A stretch of 64,000 nucleotides of DNA from Orychophragmus violaceus (taxonomy: Eukaryota; Streptophyta; Magnoliopsida; Brassicales; Brassicaceae), in assembly GCA_030180135.1 (NCBI GenBank), contig CM058233.1, forward strand, positions 25,701,615 to 25,765,614, read 5' to 3'. Made by a program: the position numbers and the translations under genes. Positions 23,727 to 35,289 of this stretch are shown in pieces; the first letter of the stretch is position 1, and each line of letters starts with the position of its first letter. The notes beneath the pieces are model-generated. The model made no database searches. It was not told the DNA's origin and worked only from the letters and a program-made list of their open reading frames with translations.

Positions 23727-25063
23727 AAAGTTTTAAAAGAATGCGGAAAACAACATCGAACTTAGTCAAAATATTTTCAGGAAACCTTTCATGAGAACCA
23801 ATCAAAACCCATAAGTTACCAAATGTTATACAAAATCAAACCTTATAAGAACATGTCTTAGCTGTTAATCCTATTTTAAGTCTTGCACTATAAAAAAATT
23901 CTCGTAAAAGAATCTAACCTTACAAGAACCTCTTTAAACTTTTACATCAAATCTACGACTTGCAGTATTAAAATTTAATCTTTTACCACCCATTTGCTTG
24001 AATTTTATAAAAAGACCATCAATTTTCACCAATCGCCCGAGCCGTATCTAACCGCATGAAAAAAAAACAATTTCTTGAGTCACTTAAAGGGCCAAAACAA
24101 CATTTACGCTTGAACTTTCAACCTAAAAACTACCATTTGTGACCCACTTACAGCTTGCAAAGAGCTAAAGGATTCTCTCTTTTAAGATGAACATAGTATT
24201 GAGAGTTTCAATTTATGACTACTGAACACATCTAAACCTGATGAAACTAAAAGTACATTTATCCCAACATGCACTAAAAATTGAAAACCGAAATAAATCT
24301 CCTCAAGCCTTTTCGTTACTATAGCAGCCAGACAGAAAAAAAAATGAAAACGTAAAAAACAAATTTTTGAGTTGAGAGAGCAAGAATCTGACCGCAAATC
24401 TTGATGGGAGCTTCTTTTTTGTTCAACGATGGGAGCGGAGCTTCAAGTTCAAGGAGAATGGGTTGTTGGAGAAAGATTTCTTAGAGACAACACAGATCTG
24501 TCGGATTTCACCTTCGTCGATCCAGGCCTCGTGTTCTGAAACTCAACCAATCGACAGAAAATATCGTCCATAACTGCCGATTCGATCGCTCGCTTCTATT
24601 CCTGCTCCTGCGCCAGATGCTCGGATTATTATTTCTAGAGCCCCTCCCTGAAGAAAACAAGTATAATATGCCCCTCTATTTATTAGAATATTTATTAACA
24701 TTATTTTTAAATCAAAAACTAATGAAATTTTACTAAAAACCAGTAAAATATTGGATAATAACGGGAAAACCAGACAATTTAACCGCCCTTAACCGAAATC
24801 TTAACCTAACCACAAACGATTCGGTTTAGGATTCGGATTATCCTAAAACCGCGGGTGGACCCGACTTTCCCGGGTCGGATAAGACCAAAATCAGGTCCCC
24901 AATTTATAACCCTAGAATCACACGATTTACCCCATTTTGATTTTTCAATCTTACCTCTCAAACCCTAACGGTTCTCGGATAACTCGGGATAACTGAGAGG
25001 ATATTGAGAAGAGAAAGGAAATCTAGAAACGGAAACTCGATAATCGGAGAAATAATCGGAGAA
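23727..25063. other. Non-coding; contains the presumed left flank of the MULE and the DUF1985 promoter
   Basis: No gene was recognised in 23727-24600. Around 24640-24790 the sequence has runs of the kind often seen at ends of plant MULEs (ATGCCCCTC, ACCAGTAAAATATT), but no inverted repeat partner could be proven. 24790-25063 would be the promoter and 5' leader of the DUF1985 gene. Confidence 0.4.
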
Positions 25064-27451
25064 ATGGGTGTTGAAACACAGCGTTCGAGGAAGGAGACAA
25101 AGGAGGATGAGTCGAATCCGGCGGTGGAATCGCCGAAGAAGAGGAAGGCTCCGGTAAAGAGACTGGAAAATCCTAAGAATCCCGGTGACCCGGCAGCGAG
25201 GCTTTCAAAGAAGTTGAAGACGGTGGTCTCCCAGGTGCCGGAGACGACGGTTAAGACGGTGGTGGGAGGTTATTCGGATCTCTCTTTTTCATCATTGGCA
25301 CCACCAAGAGGAACCGGCGAAACCAAAGACGGTTCGCTTCTCCCTTCGCTTCCTGTTGGTGCCGATGATGACCAACAGAGCTCTTCCGGAGAAGAAGATG
25401 GGAGCTCTAAAGTAGAAGAAGATGGAAGCTCCGAAGAAGAAGATTCTGAAGAAGAAGTTGAAGCAGAAGGATTTAGAGTTGTAGCGGTGGCGGCCAAAAC
25501 TCCCATCCCAACTCCGGCGTCAGTATCAAACATCTCCAAGGACAAAGAGATCACCATTGGTCCGACCCCAACTCCGGCTGCAGTCTCAAACCTCTCTAAG
25601 GACAAGGCGATCTCCAATCAAAGGAGTGGAGAATCTTCTTCCGAATGGGAAACCGACACCGACTCTGAGGTAATGGATGCAGTGGAAAACTAGTAGAAAT
25701 AGGGATAACTGCGTTGGGATAACTAGTAGAAATGCGAGAAGCCATTACAAATAGGGAAAACTGGCGATTGGAAAACTAGTAGAAATGGGGAAAACTAGTA
25801 CCAATAGGGAAAACATGCAATGTATAACTAGTATAACTAAGGTAAACTGATATAACTAGGGAAAAATGATATAACTAAGTAAACTGGTATAACAAGGGAA
25901 AACTGTTATAACTTGGGAAAACTGGTATAACTAGGGATAATCAGGACAACTAAGGACAACTAGGTAAAACTATAGTGGTAGAACTTAGGAAAACTGGGTA
26001 AAACTGTTTGGTACTGTCAGACTTATTTCTTGTATAATTTAGTGCATTTGAATGTTATTTGCAGGATGATGAGAGTAGCAAGCCATTGAAACCAGAGAGA
26101 TTGCGCTTCCCTACTAGCACCTATCAGACGAGAGTGAAGATAGGGACAAGATGTTTTATCAAAGATGTGTTCAAAACGTTTGACGGCCTGAATGATGATG
26201 AGTAGGAATGGTTTGTGTCGCATCCTCAGTTTAAGCACATGTTCCACATGCCGAAGGACCATAACCACAAGGTTCAGGGCATGTGGATGCTCGAGTTGCA
26301 AACAGCCAAGACCAGGAAGAGAAAGGAACTTTGGTTCGTTGTAAATGGAGTTCCTCTACGCTATGGCCTGAGGGAACACACGTTGATATGTGGTTTATAC
26401 TGTCGAAACTATCCTCTTGGAGATAAGGAAAGGGGGAGTCTGAGTTTCATCAAGCGTCATTTTGGTAAGGGACCGGTAAGACAGGAAGATGTGAAAGCGA
26501 ATCTTGTAGCAATGGGAGCTCACGCCGACAAATTGAAGATGGCTGTGTTGTTCTTCCTGTCAAGTATAGTTTGCGGACAAAGGAAGGCTGGAAAAGGTGC
26601 ACTAGACATTTTGGAAGTATTTCAAAGAGTTGTGACCGACCTCGACTATTGTAAGACGTCTCCTTGGGGGAGACTTTCTTACGACTTCATGGTGGAGGAG
26701 ATAAAGCACACTGTTGGTCATTTTCAATCCAAAGGGGAGCTGAAGCCAGACGCACAATGGGCCATTCCAGGTTTCTGTCTCCCGTTGGACGAAAGTACAT
26801 TGAGGTTATGAATGTGGCTTTAATTGCAACTAAGTCTAACTACTACAACTGTTTTGTAGCTACTAGCATTTGAGGCAATTCCTCAACTGGGGAGAAGATT
26901 TAGGGAAATTGTCCAAGGAGCAGACATGATGTGCCCGAGGATGTGCAAGTTGAAGTTCAAGAAAGGAGATATTTCAGGATTTCCCATTGAAAAAATCAAT
27001 GAAGAACTTGGTACAACTAAAGTCAGTTATCATTTGAATATGAATGTTGATATTTGTTGTATTAAAATTTGTATTAACAATTGTTTTAATCCTTGTCAGG
27101 ACATTGATAGCATCCTCTTAATCAGTACGCAAGAAGAAAAGATCTTCTGGCTGAAATCTTCGAAGTAGACGACGATCGTGATGAGGATGACATTGTGGTT
27201 GATGGATGGGCTAATTGCTACTTCGTGGGAAAACGGTCTTCTTTGAAGACATGTTTGAACAAGATGTTTCTGCACGAGTAACAAAAGAGAAGGAACAAGT
27301 TGTTGCTCCAACGATTGATCCTCCACCACCACAAGTCGGTGCTTCATCCCCAACCGATATAGCCGAGATCTTGAAGATTGTTCATGGAATTGACGCAAGA
27401 ATGACTGCGGTAGAAAAATTTGTGGAGGAGGAGAAAGCTATGAGAAAGTGA
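25064..27451 (+). pseudogene. DUF1985-domain protein (VANC-like / Ulp1-associated family), damaged
   Basis: Start chosen at ATG 25064 (GAAATGGG context). Exon 1 (25064-25669) is basic, with KKRK-type nuclear signals (ESPKKRKAPVKR), then an acidic SSEEEDSEEE tract. Exon 1 joins in phase 0 across a GT-AG intron (25670-26064) to exon 2. That exon encodes the DUF1985 core: LRFPTSTYQTRVKIG, then HKVQGMWMLELQTAK, KELWFVVNGVPLRYGLREHT and RQEDVKANLV. A TAG at 26203 replaces the Trp expected in DDEWEW. Exon 3 (about 26857-27021) reads LLAFEAIPQLGRRFREIV. After a 78-bp intron (27022-27099), exon 4 carries two frameshifts around IFEVDDDRDEDDIVVDGW and VFFEDMFEQDVSARV. In VANDAL elements the anti-silencing gene vanC is, as I recall, a DUF1985 protein; Ulp1-carrying MULEs are the alternative. 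Intron 1 holds a motif cluster. Confidence 0.7.
25690..26010 (+). repeat. GTATAACT-type minisatellite in intron 1 of the DUF1985 gene
   Basis: A degenerate tandem array of about 17-bp units such as AACTGGTATAACTAGGGA, with variants AAACTAGTAGAAATAGGGAT and AACTGATATAACTAGGGA. About 15-18 units fit between the exon 1 donor (25670) and the exon 2 acceptor (26064). The core word GTATAAC is the one repeated at 27575-27785 and, in the opposite orientation, at 31480-31513 and 36453-36600. Confidence 0.85.
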
Positions 27452-27574
27452 TGTTGAATTTGGACATATTTCAACTTTGCATTTAAAAATGTGGGTATTT
27501 TATTAACTTCCTATTTCAAACATATAGATTTTTAGCTAACATTGTTTATCAAGATAGCATAGCAAACATATAGC

Positions 27575-27785
27575 TAGACAAGCTGGTATAACTGGTATAA
27601 CTACATAGAACTGTTTGGTATAACTGGTATAACTACGTAGAACTTGTTTGGTATAACTGGTATAACTACGTAAAACTAGTCTGGTATAACTGGTATACAT
27701 GGGTAGAACTTGTTTGGTATAACTGGTGTAACTACGTAGAATTAGTCTGGTATAACTGGAATAACCACGTATAACTGGGTAGAAC
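27575..27785 (+). repeat. GTATAACT-type minisatellite downstream of the DUF1985 gene
   Basis: Units of about 38 bp, each a doubled GGTATAACTGGTATAACTAC followed by a spacer of the form GTAGAACTTGTTT. At least five units. It lies between the 3' end of the DUF1985 gene (27451) and the 3' end of the convergent GRF gene (27836), so it is outside coding sequence. Confidence 0.9.
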
Positions 27786-27835
27786 TAAATTGTGCATTTA
27801 AACATTAGGTAGCATTACATATGGCTGAAATGAAC

Positions 27836-28334
27836 TTAAACGAGTCTTAGAAGCAAAAGGAAACCAAAATGACAACATTCTATTAACCTTAAACATTTTT
27901 CCCACCAATTCCTTAAGCTTTTCAATCTCCTCACCTTTTTCTTGAGCGCCAATCCCAACTGCTCAATACGATATTCATGGCTTTCAAGCTTCACTGCCCG
28001 AGAGTCCACAATCTTCCTTAAGTTAGTGCCTTCTTCCTCGACGCCGTGAACCCGTAGTTTCCGAATGTGTAGCCCATTATCCTGCACATAATAACTCTCC
28101 ATTAACACCGAACCAACGAATCACCAAATCAACATATCTCACCTCAAACGCATTACAAACAAAGTATCTCTTTCCCACGTCAGGTTCAGGTTCCACAATG
28201 ATTCGACCACCGCACGGACATCTTGTCGGTATGCCATTTTCACCATCTGCAATGAAGCACATCCTCTCGTACTCCTTCTTCTTCCTCTTCATATCATTGT
28301 AGTAAGGATCGGATTCGAATTTGTCCATATCCAA
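27836..28334 (-). CDS. GRF zinc-finger protein with coiled coil and C-terminal hydrophobic tail
   Basis: Two exons, 28334-28143 and 28081-27836, separated by a 61-bp GT-AG intron in phase 0; the predicted protein has 145 residues. Residues 36-70 form a GRF zinc finger: GIPTRCPCGGRIIVEPEPDVG, with the partner Cys in KRYFVCNAFE and then DNGLHIRKLRVHG. A helical, charged stretch (about 80-125) may form a coiled coil. The tail HFGFLLLLRLV is hydrophobic, compatible with a tail anchor. Short proteins of this type are common in Brassicaceae transposons, and this one lies between DUF1985 and MURA genes, convergent with the former. No stop or frameshift was seen, so it is the best-preserved gene of the element. 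Its role is unknown; nucleic-acid binding by the finger is an inference from the family. Confidence 0.7.
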
Positions 28335-29134
28335 GAGTAGAGAGAAGAAGTTGAATTGAGGGAGTAGAGGTTGAATTAAGATAGGAGAAGAGTTCGCGAA
28401 AATCTTGTGAAAGGAGAGAATAAGTGGGGAAAAGTGAAGTCCAAAAGGGAAGTGGGAAGAGAAATGTATGGTTTTTTGGGTTTGGGCGCCAAAAGTCAGA
28501 AGTGGAAATTTGGTAAATCTTAAAGTTCCCGCCAGAATAATATGGATTCCCTCAAAAAAACTGTCATGGTTGTACTTTTTCTGTTTTTCTGTTTATCTAG
28601 TGTTACTACCTCTTAAGATATAGTTTACTAGTTTTACAGCTTGGATAATTGCCTAAAGATATAGTACTGATTGATTTATGTAGTTTTTTGACGTGTCTAA
28701 TTATTTAGGTAGTAAGTCTTCTTAAAATGGCTATTACTTCGAAATTGTTGTTGAAAATATAAGGACAATGTTGTGTAAATGTTTCCACAACAACACAAAA
28801 ATTTGTAAAATTCTCGCTTCCCCTTTATATTTCTATTCTCTTCCTATTACAACATTCTATTCCACAAAAATTATCAACTCAAATTTATTTTTGCATCCAT
28901 AAGTTACCATCATTTTTCAATTTCCGAAGTATATATGGCAAAAGGTCAAACAAGTTTTACGCATGTTTGAAGTAGTTACGTTTTGGCTCAGTACTACATT
29001 GCATCAAGTTATAACATCTTCTAGTTCAAAAGTACATTGCATCAAGTTCATTAATTATGTGGACCAAATAGAAATAATATAGTGATACCGAGTTATACCT
29101 AGTTGTTCTTACAGAACCAAAGCTTACACACAAA
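28335..29134. other. Intergenic region: promoter side of the GRF gene
   Basis: Between the GRF start codon (28334, minus strand) and the 3' end of the MURA frame (29135). 28340-28520 would hold the GRF leader and promoter. The remainder is AT-rich with no supported feature. Confidence 0.5.
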
Positions 29135-31372
29135 TCACTCGGAGTTTGAGTTATCTCCAAATAACATCCATGATAGTCTTCCTGGGTGAGTTATTGGCCG
29201 CCTTTTATTATGTGTCCTTCGCCGTCTCCCTCCTTCTCCAGCTGATGGAAATCTATGTACTCTCTTCCGACCCCTTGTTATCTTGTAATCCGGAGGTAGG
29301 ATTTGCATCTCTTTGATGTAATCCGGGACGTTCCATGCAGACATATCAGGGACAGCATAGATGGACCTATAATAAGCCAATGCCCACATCTCCGTCAAAT
29401 AATATTTTGAAGTCAAACCAAGGAGTGTTATTCTGGTAGCACTTGCACGAGCTCTATCGCTTTTTTGTATGTTCTGTATGCTGCTAGGGCATGGAGACAA
29501 GTATACTGCTGAATATTGAAGAAACCACATGAGCAACTTTTCGATTCCAAGTTCACCAAATAAACTTTTCCATCTATATCATCGACTTCGTACTCGAGCT
29601 CGAAAGTGTTTACCTCCCTCACACCTAATGTCTTAGCAAGTTTCCAATTATCATGCACGATGTTTTGGACCAGAGGCATGAGTTTTTCATCAGCATGTCC
29701 ATACACGGCCTCTTTCCTTTGCTTGTTAAACCAATCCGAAAATTTGCGAATGATAGTATCAAGAAGTGGTATTAAGGATTACCTCCTCGCGTCAAGCAAA
29801 GTCTTGTTCAGACATTCCACAGAGTTGCTCGTGTCCAAATTGTATCGTTTATCTGGAAAAAAAAACATCTTGCCCATTTTTCCTTGACGGTAGTTTCCTC
29901 CACATACTTTGCCGCAGAAGGATATCTCCTCTTAAATGTCTCGAAATGACTGTAGAACTCGGCCTGTGTATGAGACCAACCTATCTCCTGGAACCTGTCA
30001 GAGACTACAGCATTGTTTGCATTCTCAGCATGTCCTTTCACGTTTTGGGCCAAATGCCATAAACAGTATCCATGATGAGCTTGTGGAAACACGTTTGCTA
30101 TTGCATTTATGAGGCTTGCATTTCTATCACTCACAAATACCAATTCGGACGAGTCGCCTACAACGCTTTTCAACATCTCGAAAAACCAGGTCCATTTAGC
30201 TATATTCTCACCGTCGAGTACACCAAACGCGATGGGATAAATGTGGCGATTAGGATCCCGACCAACGGCGAAAACTAGTACACCATATCCGGTCTTGAGG
30301 AAAGTTGCATCAACAATTATCACCTTCCTCATGCATGCAAACCCTTCAATGCTAGCTCCCAAAGCTATGAATAGATACTTGATTTTTTTTTCCCTCATCC
30401 AGTTCCACAGCAGTTACCGTTCCAAGATTGACCTCTTCTAACACGTACAGATAACGATACAACATCTTATAGCTATCTTCCGGACTACCACGCAAATCAC
30501 AAACTGCTTGAATTTTCCCTCTTAACGTCGTCGAGTATGATATGTCTACGCCATATTTTTGCCTGAATATATCAATGATGGTTCTAGGCTTTGAAGTTTC
30601 GAAGTTCCCAGGATATTCCTCACTCAAATATGATGCAAGTAGCTGTGATGAGCCTTTCATACAATCAGCGCTTACAGTTTGATCGGCACGGTTGCATGTG
30701 TGCATCTTCGTGTACGTTCTAATAGAGAACATATCCGAGTTCTGGATCCTTGCTGCTCGAAGACCCCATTTACATCTCTTAATAGAACATTTAACCACCC
30801 ACCGCAATGTATCATAATGTTTTACAACATAATCAAAAGAGTTTCTAAATGGCAAACTGACGACCTTCAATAACGGGTGGTACCTAACGATATTCATCAC
30901 GCATACCCGACTTATCCGTAACATTATCCTCCAATTTATCACCATCATCCTCTCTCACTTGCTCTTCTTGGCTTGCTTGACCGTTTTCAACAAACAACGG
31001 CACAACACTGGCTCCTAATTCTCCGTTTTCATCAAACAATGTCAAGGCATTAGGTCCTACTTCTCCGATTTCATCATGCTCATAGTTCAAACCAGCAGAG
31101 CTTTTCCCCGCTATCGACTGTTGCGAGCGCAGCTCCGGTCTAGACATGACCTCCACACACAAAATAATTCTACGGTTCTCTTTATCAACGGTCATTGGAT
31201 AACCACAAAGATCTTCATCATCAGAAATACTCAAATGTTTTTCACAGCCAACCACCACAGGAATGTAACTCAATTCCAAGGTAACCTTATTCTCATCTAA
31301 CGCATGCTTCTTGTAAAGCCTATATATTACCATCCCCAAACATATCTTCTCTTTAAACACTAGGCTACACAT
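29135..31372 (-). pseudogene. MURA-type MULE transposase, broken into several frames
   Basis: Blocks in the family's usual order, on the minus strand. 31372-30884: N-terminal PB1-like part (LYKKHALDENKVTLELSYIP). 30900-30352: DNA-binding domain with conserved VKCSIKRCKWGLRA and FSIRTYTKMHTCNR. 30398-29808: MULE catalytic core with VIIVDATFLKTGYGV (first Asp), VFVSDRNASLINAI (second Asp) and YCLWHLAQNVKG. 29706-29428: SWIM zinc finger (CSCGFFNIQQYTCLHALA). 29480-29135: C-terminal tail with an Arg/Lys-rich end. Frame changes near 30890, 30375, 29800 and 29450 and an in-frame stop near 29790 inactivate it. In VANDAL terms this would be vanA. The upstream side (31440-31513) carries AGTTATAC repeats. 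Confidence 0.88.
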
Positions 31373-31439
31373 GCGCCCCTAACATTTATAATGGATGCAC
31401 ACTTTGTCGCTCATTCTATCCTACCAAAACAAAAGCAAA

Positions 31440-31513
31440 AAACTGAGTATATACTTGTAGTTGTACAAAGTTTGTCCTCAGTTATACTAGTTACATTAGT
31501 TATACTAGTTATT
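31440..31513 (-). repeat. GTATAACT-type repeats upstream of the transposase gene, cut by Athila
   Basis: On the plus strand the words AGTTGTAC, AGTTATACTAGTTAC and AGTTATACTAGTTAT appear, i.e. GTATAACT read on the minus strand, the coding strand of the transposase. The Athila element starts at 31514 and the array resumes at 36453 after its 3' LTR. Together the halves form the 5' non-coding region of the transposase gene. Confidence 0.8.
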
Positions 31514-32675
31514 GATATATCATCGTTTTTAGAACTTTTAACCATGGTATATGTCTTTGTTATTGAGTCTTTCTATGTGTTTTGGAGTCTTTTCAGGTGT
31601 TTTACAGGTTTAGGCACATTTGGAGCTCAATTGGACGTTCTGGGAGCATTGGGAGCGTTTCTGCACTGTTTAGAGGTTTCACAGAGTTCACTGGCTGCGA
31701 AATCGCCTTGCAACGATCGATACAGTATGTGCAGTGGTCGACGCAAGGTGATTCCAGGGTTCTGCGCACAAAAATCCTGAAATTACAGTTTTTGCCCAGA
31801 AACTTCCCAGACTTGTAAAAAGGCCCAAAAACGTGTTTAGACTTATATATTAGGGTTTTAAGCCATTGTTTAGGCTACGCTTTATTTTACATTCAGAGAG
31901 TTTTAGGGGCTGATCAGATACTCGACAGAGAGAAGATTTCGAACACCTGTTTCTTATTCTGTTTTATGATATTCAGTATTCTATTCATCATGTCTTTTGT
32001 TATGATTGTCATGTCTGAGTAGTTTACCTGTTAGGTTTAGGGATTCTCACAGGGGATTTCATGGAATTATAGGTTGATCAATCTCTGGGGATTCATATCT
32101 TTCTAGTTCTTCGTCTTGGGTTGTTCTTAATGCTTAATCTGAACTGTCCATTTAGATTATTGATGTTAAGTTGATTTCTGCAACGGAAGTTGATTAATTA
32201 GCTAGACAGAACCTAGATGAGCAATTTGACTATTCGCAAAGAAATTTGGATTAGGAGAATTGTGAACGAAAGAACCTAAGATTAATGATTGTTTAGAACT
32301 CTAGGATTCGCAACGAAAGTTGGATTGCTAGGTTGTTAGACATAGATAATATTCGCAACGAAAGTTGGTCTGTTATAATTCTGTGATTCTAGTTCTAGAA
32401 CAGTTCTTAATTAAATCCCGATTGATTGATTAGCCTATGATCCTGATTTCCTGAGAACTCCCTTGACCTGACGCCTTCGCCTTCTGATTTACAAACCGAT
32501 ATGTTTACTTTATTGCTTGATTTACTGCTTTCATACTGCTTTACCTAGCTTAATTCGACGTTCTACAATCTATCGCAAGAGTCTAGAGTCTCTGTGGATT
32601 CGATACCCTATATACTACTGGTTCACGTCTGTGCACTTGCAGTGTAGATCTAGGGATTAAAACCTGATCGTATCA
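31514..32675 (+). repeat. 5' LTR of the Athila element
   Basis: Starts TGATATATCATCGTTTTTAG and ends ATCGTATCA. It contains one bipartite palindrome module at 31710-31744 and, towards the 3' end, the phrase GAGTCTCTGTGGATTCGATA, also seen in the fragment at the window start. The promoter side has a TATATATTAGGG-like box near 31845. Confidence 0.95.
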
Positions 32676-32681
32676 AGTTTT

Positions 32682-32699
32682 TGGCGCCGTTGCCGGGGA
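32682..32699 (+). other. Primer binding site (tRNA-Asp type) of the Athila element
   Basis: TGGCGCCGTTGCCGGGGA, six bases after the LTR end (32675). It is complementary to the 3' end of tRNA-Asp and is diagnostic of the Athila branch of Gypsy elements. Confidence 0.92.
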
Positions 32700-33191
32700 C
32701 TCTTTTGAGTCTTCGCTAGATTTGAACTTAGGGTTTAGACTAGGTTTTTCGTTTTTTTGTTACTAATTTTTCTATTTTCTTGTGTTTCAGGTACGCCTAG
32801 ATTCGCCTTGCATCGATCGACACGGTCCTGTGTGTCGATCGTCACATCTTCGCGCCCTGCATCGATCGACGCTCTTACTTCATCGATCGACACCTTTCGC
32901 GGAAGCACTAAAAAGACTAAGAGATCCGTAAGGATGATGTATCAGAATGGTTTTTTCAGCTCAGGGATTGACAGCTCGCAGATAGCTGGGCTGAAGAACA
33001 AAGTTGAATCTCTGCATAGTCTTCTGCTTGGAAAGTATGCGTAAGAAGCTATCAACTACGTTGGAGGGACTGGATTCTACAATCAGGAATCTGCTTTTCA
33101 GAAACCCTTCCAGCAACAGAGTAACTCCTTCTCGAGGAACTATGGTGTTTCTTCTTACCAAGCACCGCCTGCGCCTACACATAAGAGCAGA

Positions 33192-33800
33192 TTGGAAACC
33201 ATGATGGAGCAGTTTCTTGAGGGACAACAACATATCACTGTGTCCTTCAACTCAAAGATAGATGCATTGTATGAAGATCTGAAAGGGAAGTTTGAATCCT
33301 TGAGCACACATGTGAAGGAGCTTGATGCTAAGGTTTTGAGGACTGCTAGATATGTTCAGAGGCCAGATGGATCTCTTCCGGGACGGACTGATGCTAATCC
33401 TAAGTATCAGTGCAATGCAGTGACATTAAGAAGTGGTAAGGAGCTGTTTCCTGCCCAGAAAAAGCAGTTGAGCCTAGAAGAAATCGTGGAAATTGAGGAG
33501 ATGGAAGATGAGATCCGCGGAATTTGCAATGCATCGATCGACGCACCCAAGCAACGGTCGATGCAAGGCGAAAATGGAGATGCTGAACCCAAGCTCGACG
33601 CAGAGGTCGTAACAGAATCACCCAACAACGATCGATGCAACACTAGCAACGATCGACGCAAGGTGACTGCCGAGAGTTCAAACGCAGAAAAGCTGAAGAA
33701 GTCGAATGAAAGGGTTTACAAGCCTAAAGTTCCTTTTCCTAAGAACACGAGGAAGGCTAAGAACGATACGCAGTATGCTAAGTGCCAAGAGATCATTTAA
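33192..33800 (+). pseudogene. Athila gag, C-terminal part
   Basis: An open frame of 202 codons with the Athila gag landmarks NAVTLRSGKEL and, near its end, VYKPKVPFPKNTRKAKND. A TAA then interrupts before KVKIEVPLIDS, which normally follows in frame. The N-terminal half is present only as short pieces between 32940 and 33190 in other frames. The segment 33525-33650 consists of CATCGATCGACGC-type modules translated as Asn/Arg/Asp-rich repeats. No zinc knuckle is present. Gag would form the particle; this copy cannot be complete. Confidence 0.75.
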
Positions 33801-35289
33801 AAGGTGAAGATTGAAGTGCCTTTGATTGACTCTATGCAGACTACTCTGTGATGAAGAGATGTCATAAGGACTTACTTGCTGGTAAATGGTCTGGCGAGGA
33901 GACAGTCACAGAGACACTCAAAGTTTATGTTGAAACCGCCATAAGTCCGATCTCCTTTCCATAGTCAAGCTATTGACTTTAAACAAGCGCTGAGTGGGGG
34001 GCAACCAACTGTTAGGTTCGTTTTTGTTTTCATTTTTTGTTTTCATTTTTCGTTTTGTTTTGGTGTTTTTGATTTCTCTGATTTGGTGTGTTCAAAGGCG
34101 TGAGAAACAGGCATAATCGCACTGCATCGATCGACACACATAGTGCATCGGTCGACACTGTTGCGATTTACGGTTTGTCGATTCAATTGCGGTTCAGACA
34201 CCGGTTATTTACATAACCGTGGGCATAATCGCCTTGCATCGATCGACACCCTAGTGGCATCGATCGACGCAGGCCGACGACAGGTAAGTGTTCTGACTCT
34301 TTTCGGTTTGTTTTCATTCTGATTTCTTTTCTCACCGCTCCTAGGCTTGACACCACTGGGGACAGTGTGTTTCAAGTGTGGGGGAGGTAGCTACTAACGC
34401 ACGCTTTTTGTTTTCTTAGAGTCAGTCAAAAATTTGTTTTATTGAGTCAAATTGAGTAGGAAACAAAGACTTTTTGAGGAGATTACCACATTTGCAGGAA
34501 CTTAAGTGACCATTGGATTATTTGCAGATGATCTATGACTATTAGAAAACCCAATGCAGATCAGCCTACTGAGGACACCCATATCACTTCAGGTATTCAG
34601 AGAATCCATTACTCGACTTCACCATTAACTTGACTTAATTCTCTTACCTATGGGCTTGGTATACTTCGAGTCGGATTCTTCTGTTGGTTCTGGCACAACT
34701 TGTAAACATTTATGATTATGGTTCCCTTCTCTCCTTCCTTGAAAGTAAAAAAAAAGAGATAAACTGAGGATAAGTTAGTAGCTTCGAAGTGGTCACGGGA
34801 GTGGTAGAGACCCCTATTACCTCCTGTGTATCCATGGAAACATGTTCAAAGTACACCCCAATAAGGGAAGAGCACTGATAGAAAAAATAAAATGATACCC
34901 AGTGGGGAAAAATCAGTGCTAAGGAAGGGAAAAGAGAAGAAAGGAACCAGAAGCAACAAGTGAGTGGTCAGATGCTAATAGAGTAAGAATCCATGTGTTC
35001 TTTGATCGATACCCCATAGGTGAGACCGCACTTATTAGCTTGTAGAAGTAAGTATGGTGAATTTGGATGCTCTGAATGTGATTGTGGAGTTTACTCAGGA
35101 TATTTGCCAAGTGTGGGGGAAGTATATGTTGGTCTTGATGTTTGAAGGTTCATTTTCATGTGGCTTACTAAGGCGAATCTGAGTGTGGTGCTCCTACGAT
35201 GAAACGAATTTCTGAAGTTTTTAAACTTCTTCTCCTGATCTTGGTTTTCTGTTTGCTTGAGGGCAAACAAAAGCTAAGTGTGAGGGAGT
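33801..35289 (+). other. Athila 3' internal region, non-coding
   Basis: The sequence jumps from the gag end to the typical post-pol phrase (GACTTTAAACAAGCGCTGAG, then TGGGGGGCAACC at about 33970-34005), which marks the internal deletion. It carries two palindrome modules (34124-34158, 34236-34270), repeated GTGTGGGGGA-type purine runs (34375 and 35110) and a candidate polypurine tract AGTGTGAGGGAG just before the 3' LTR at 35290. Confidence 0.7.

Noticed and set aside
27575..27785. CRISPR-like regular repeat array
   Set aside because: Units are degenerate with no unique spacers, in a plant nuclear context with MULE genes on both sides.
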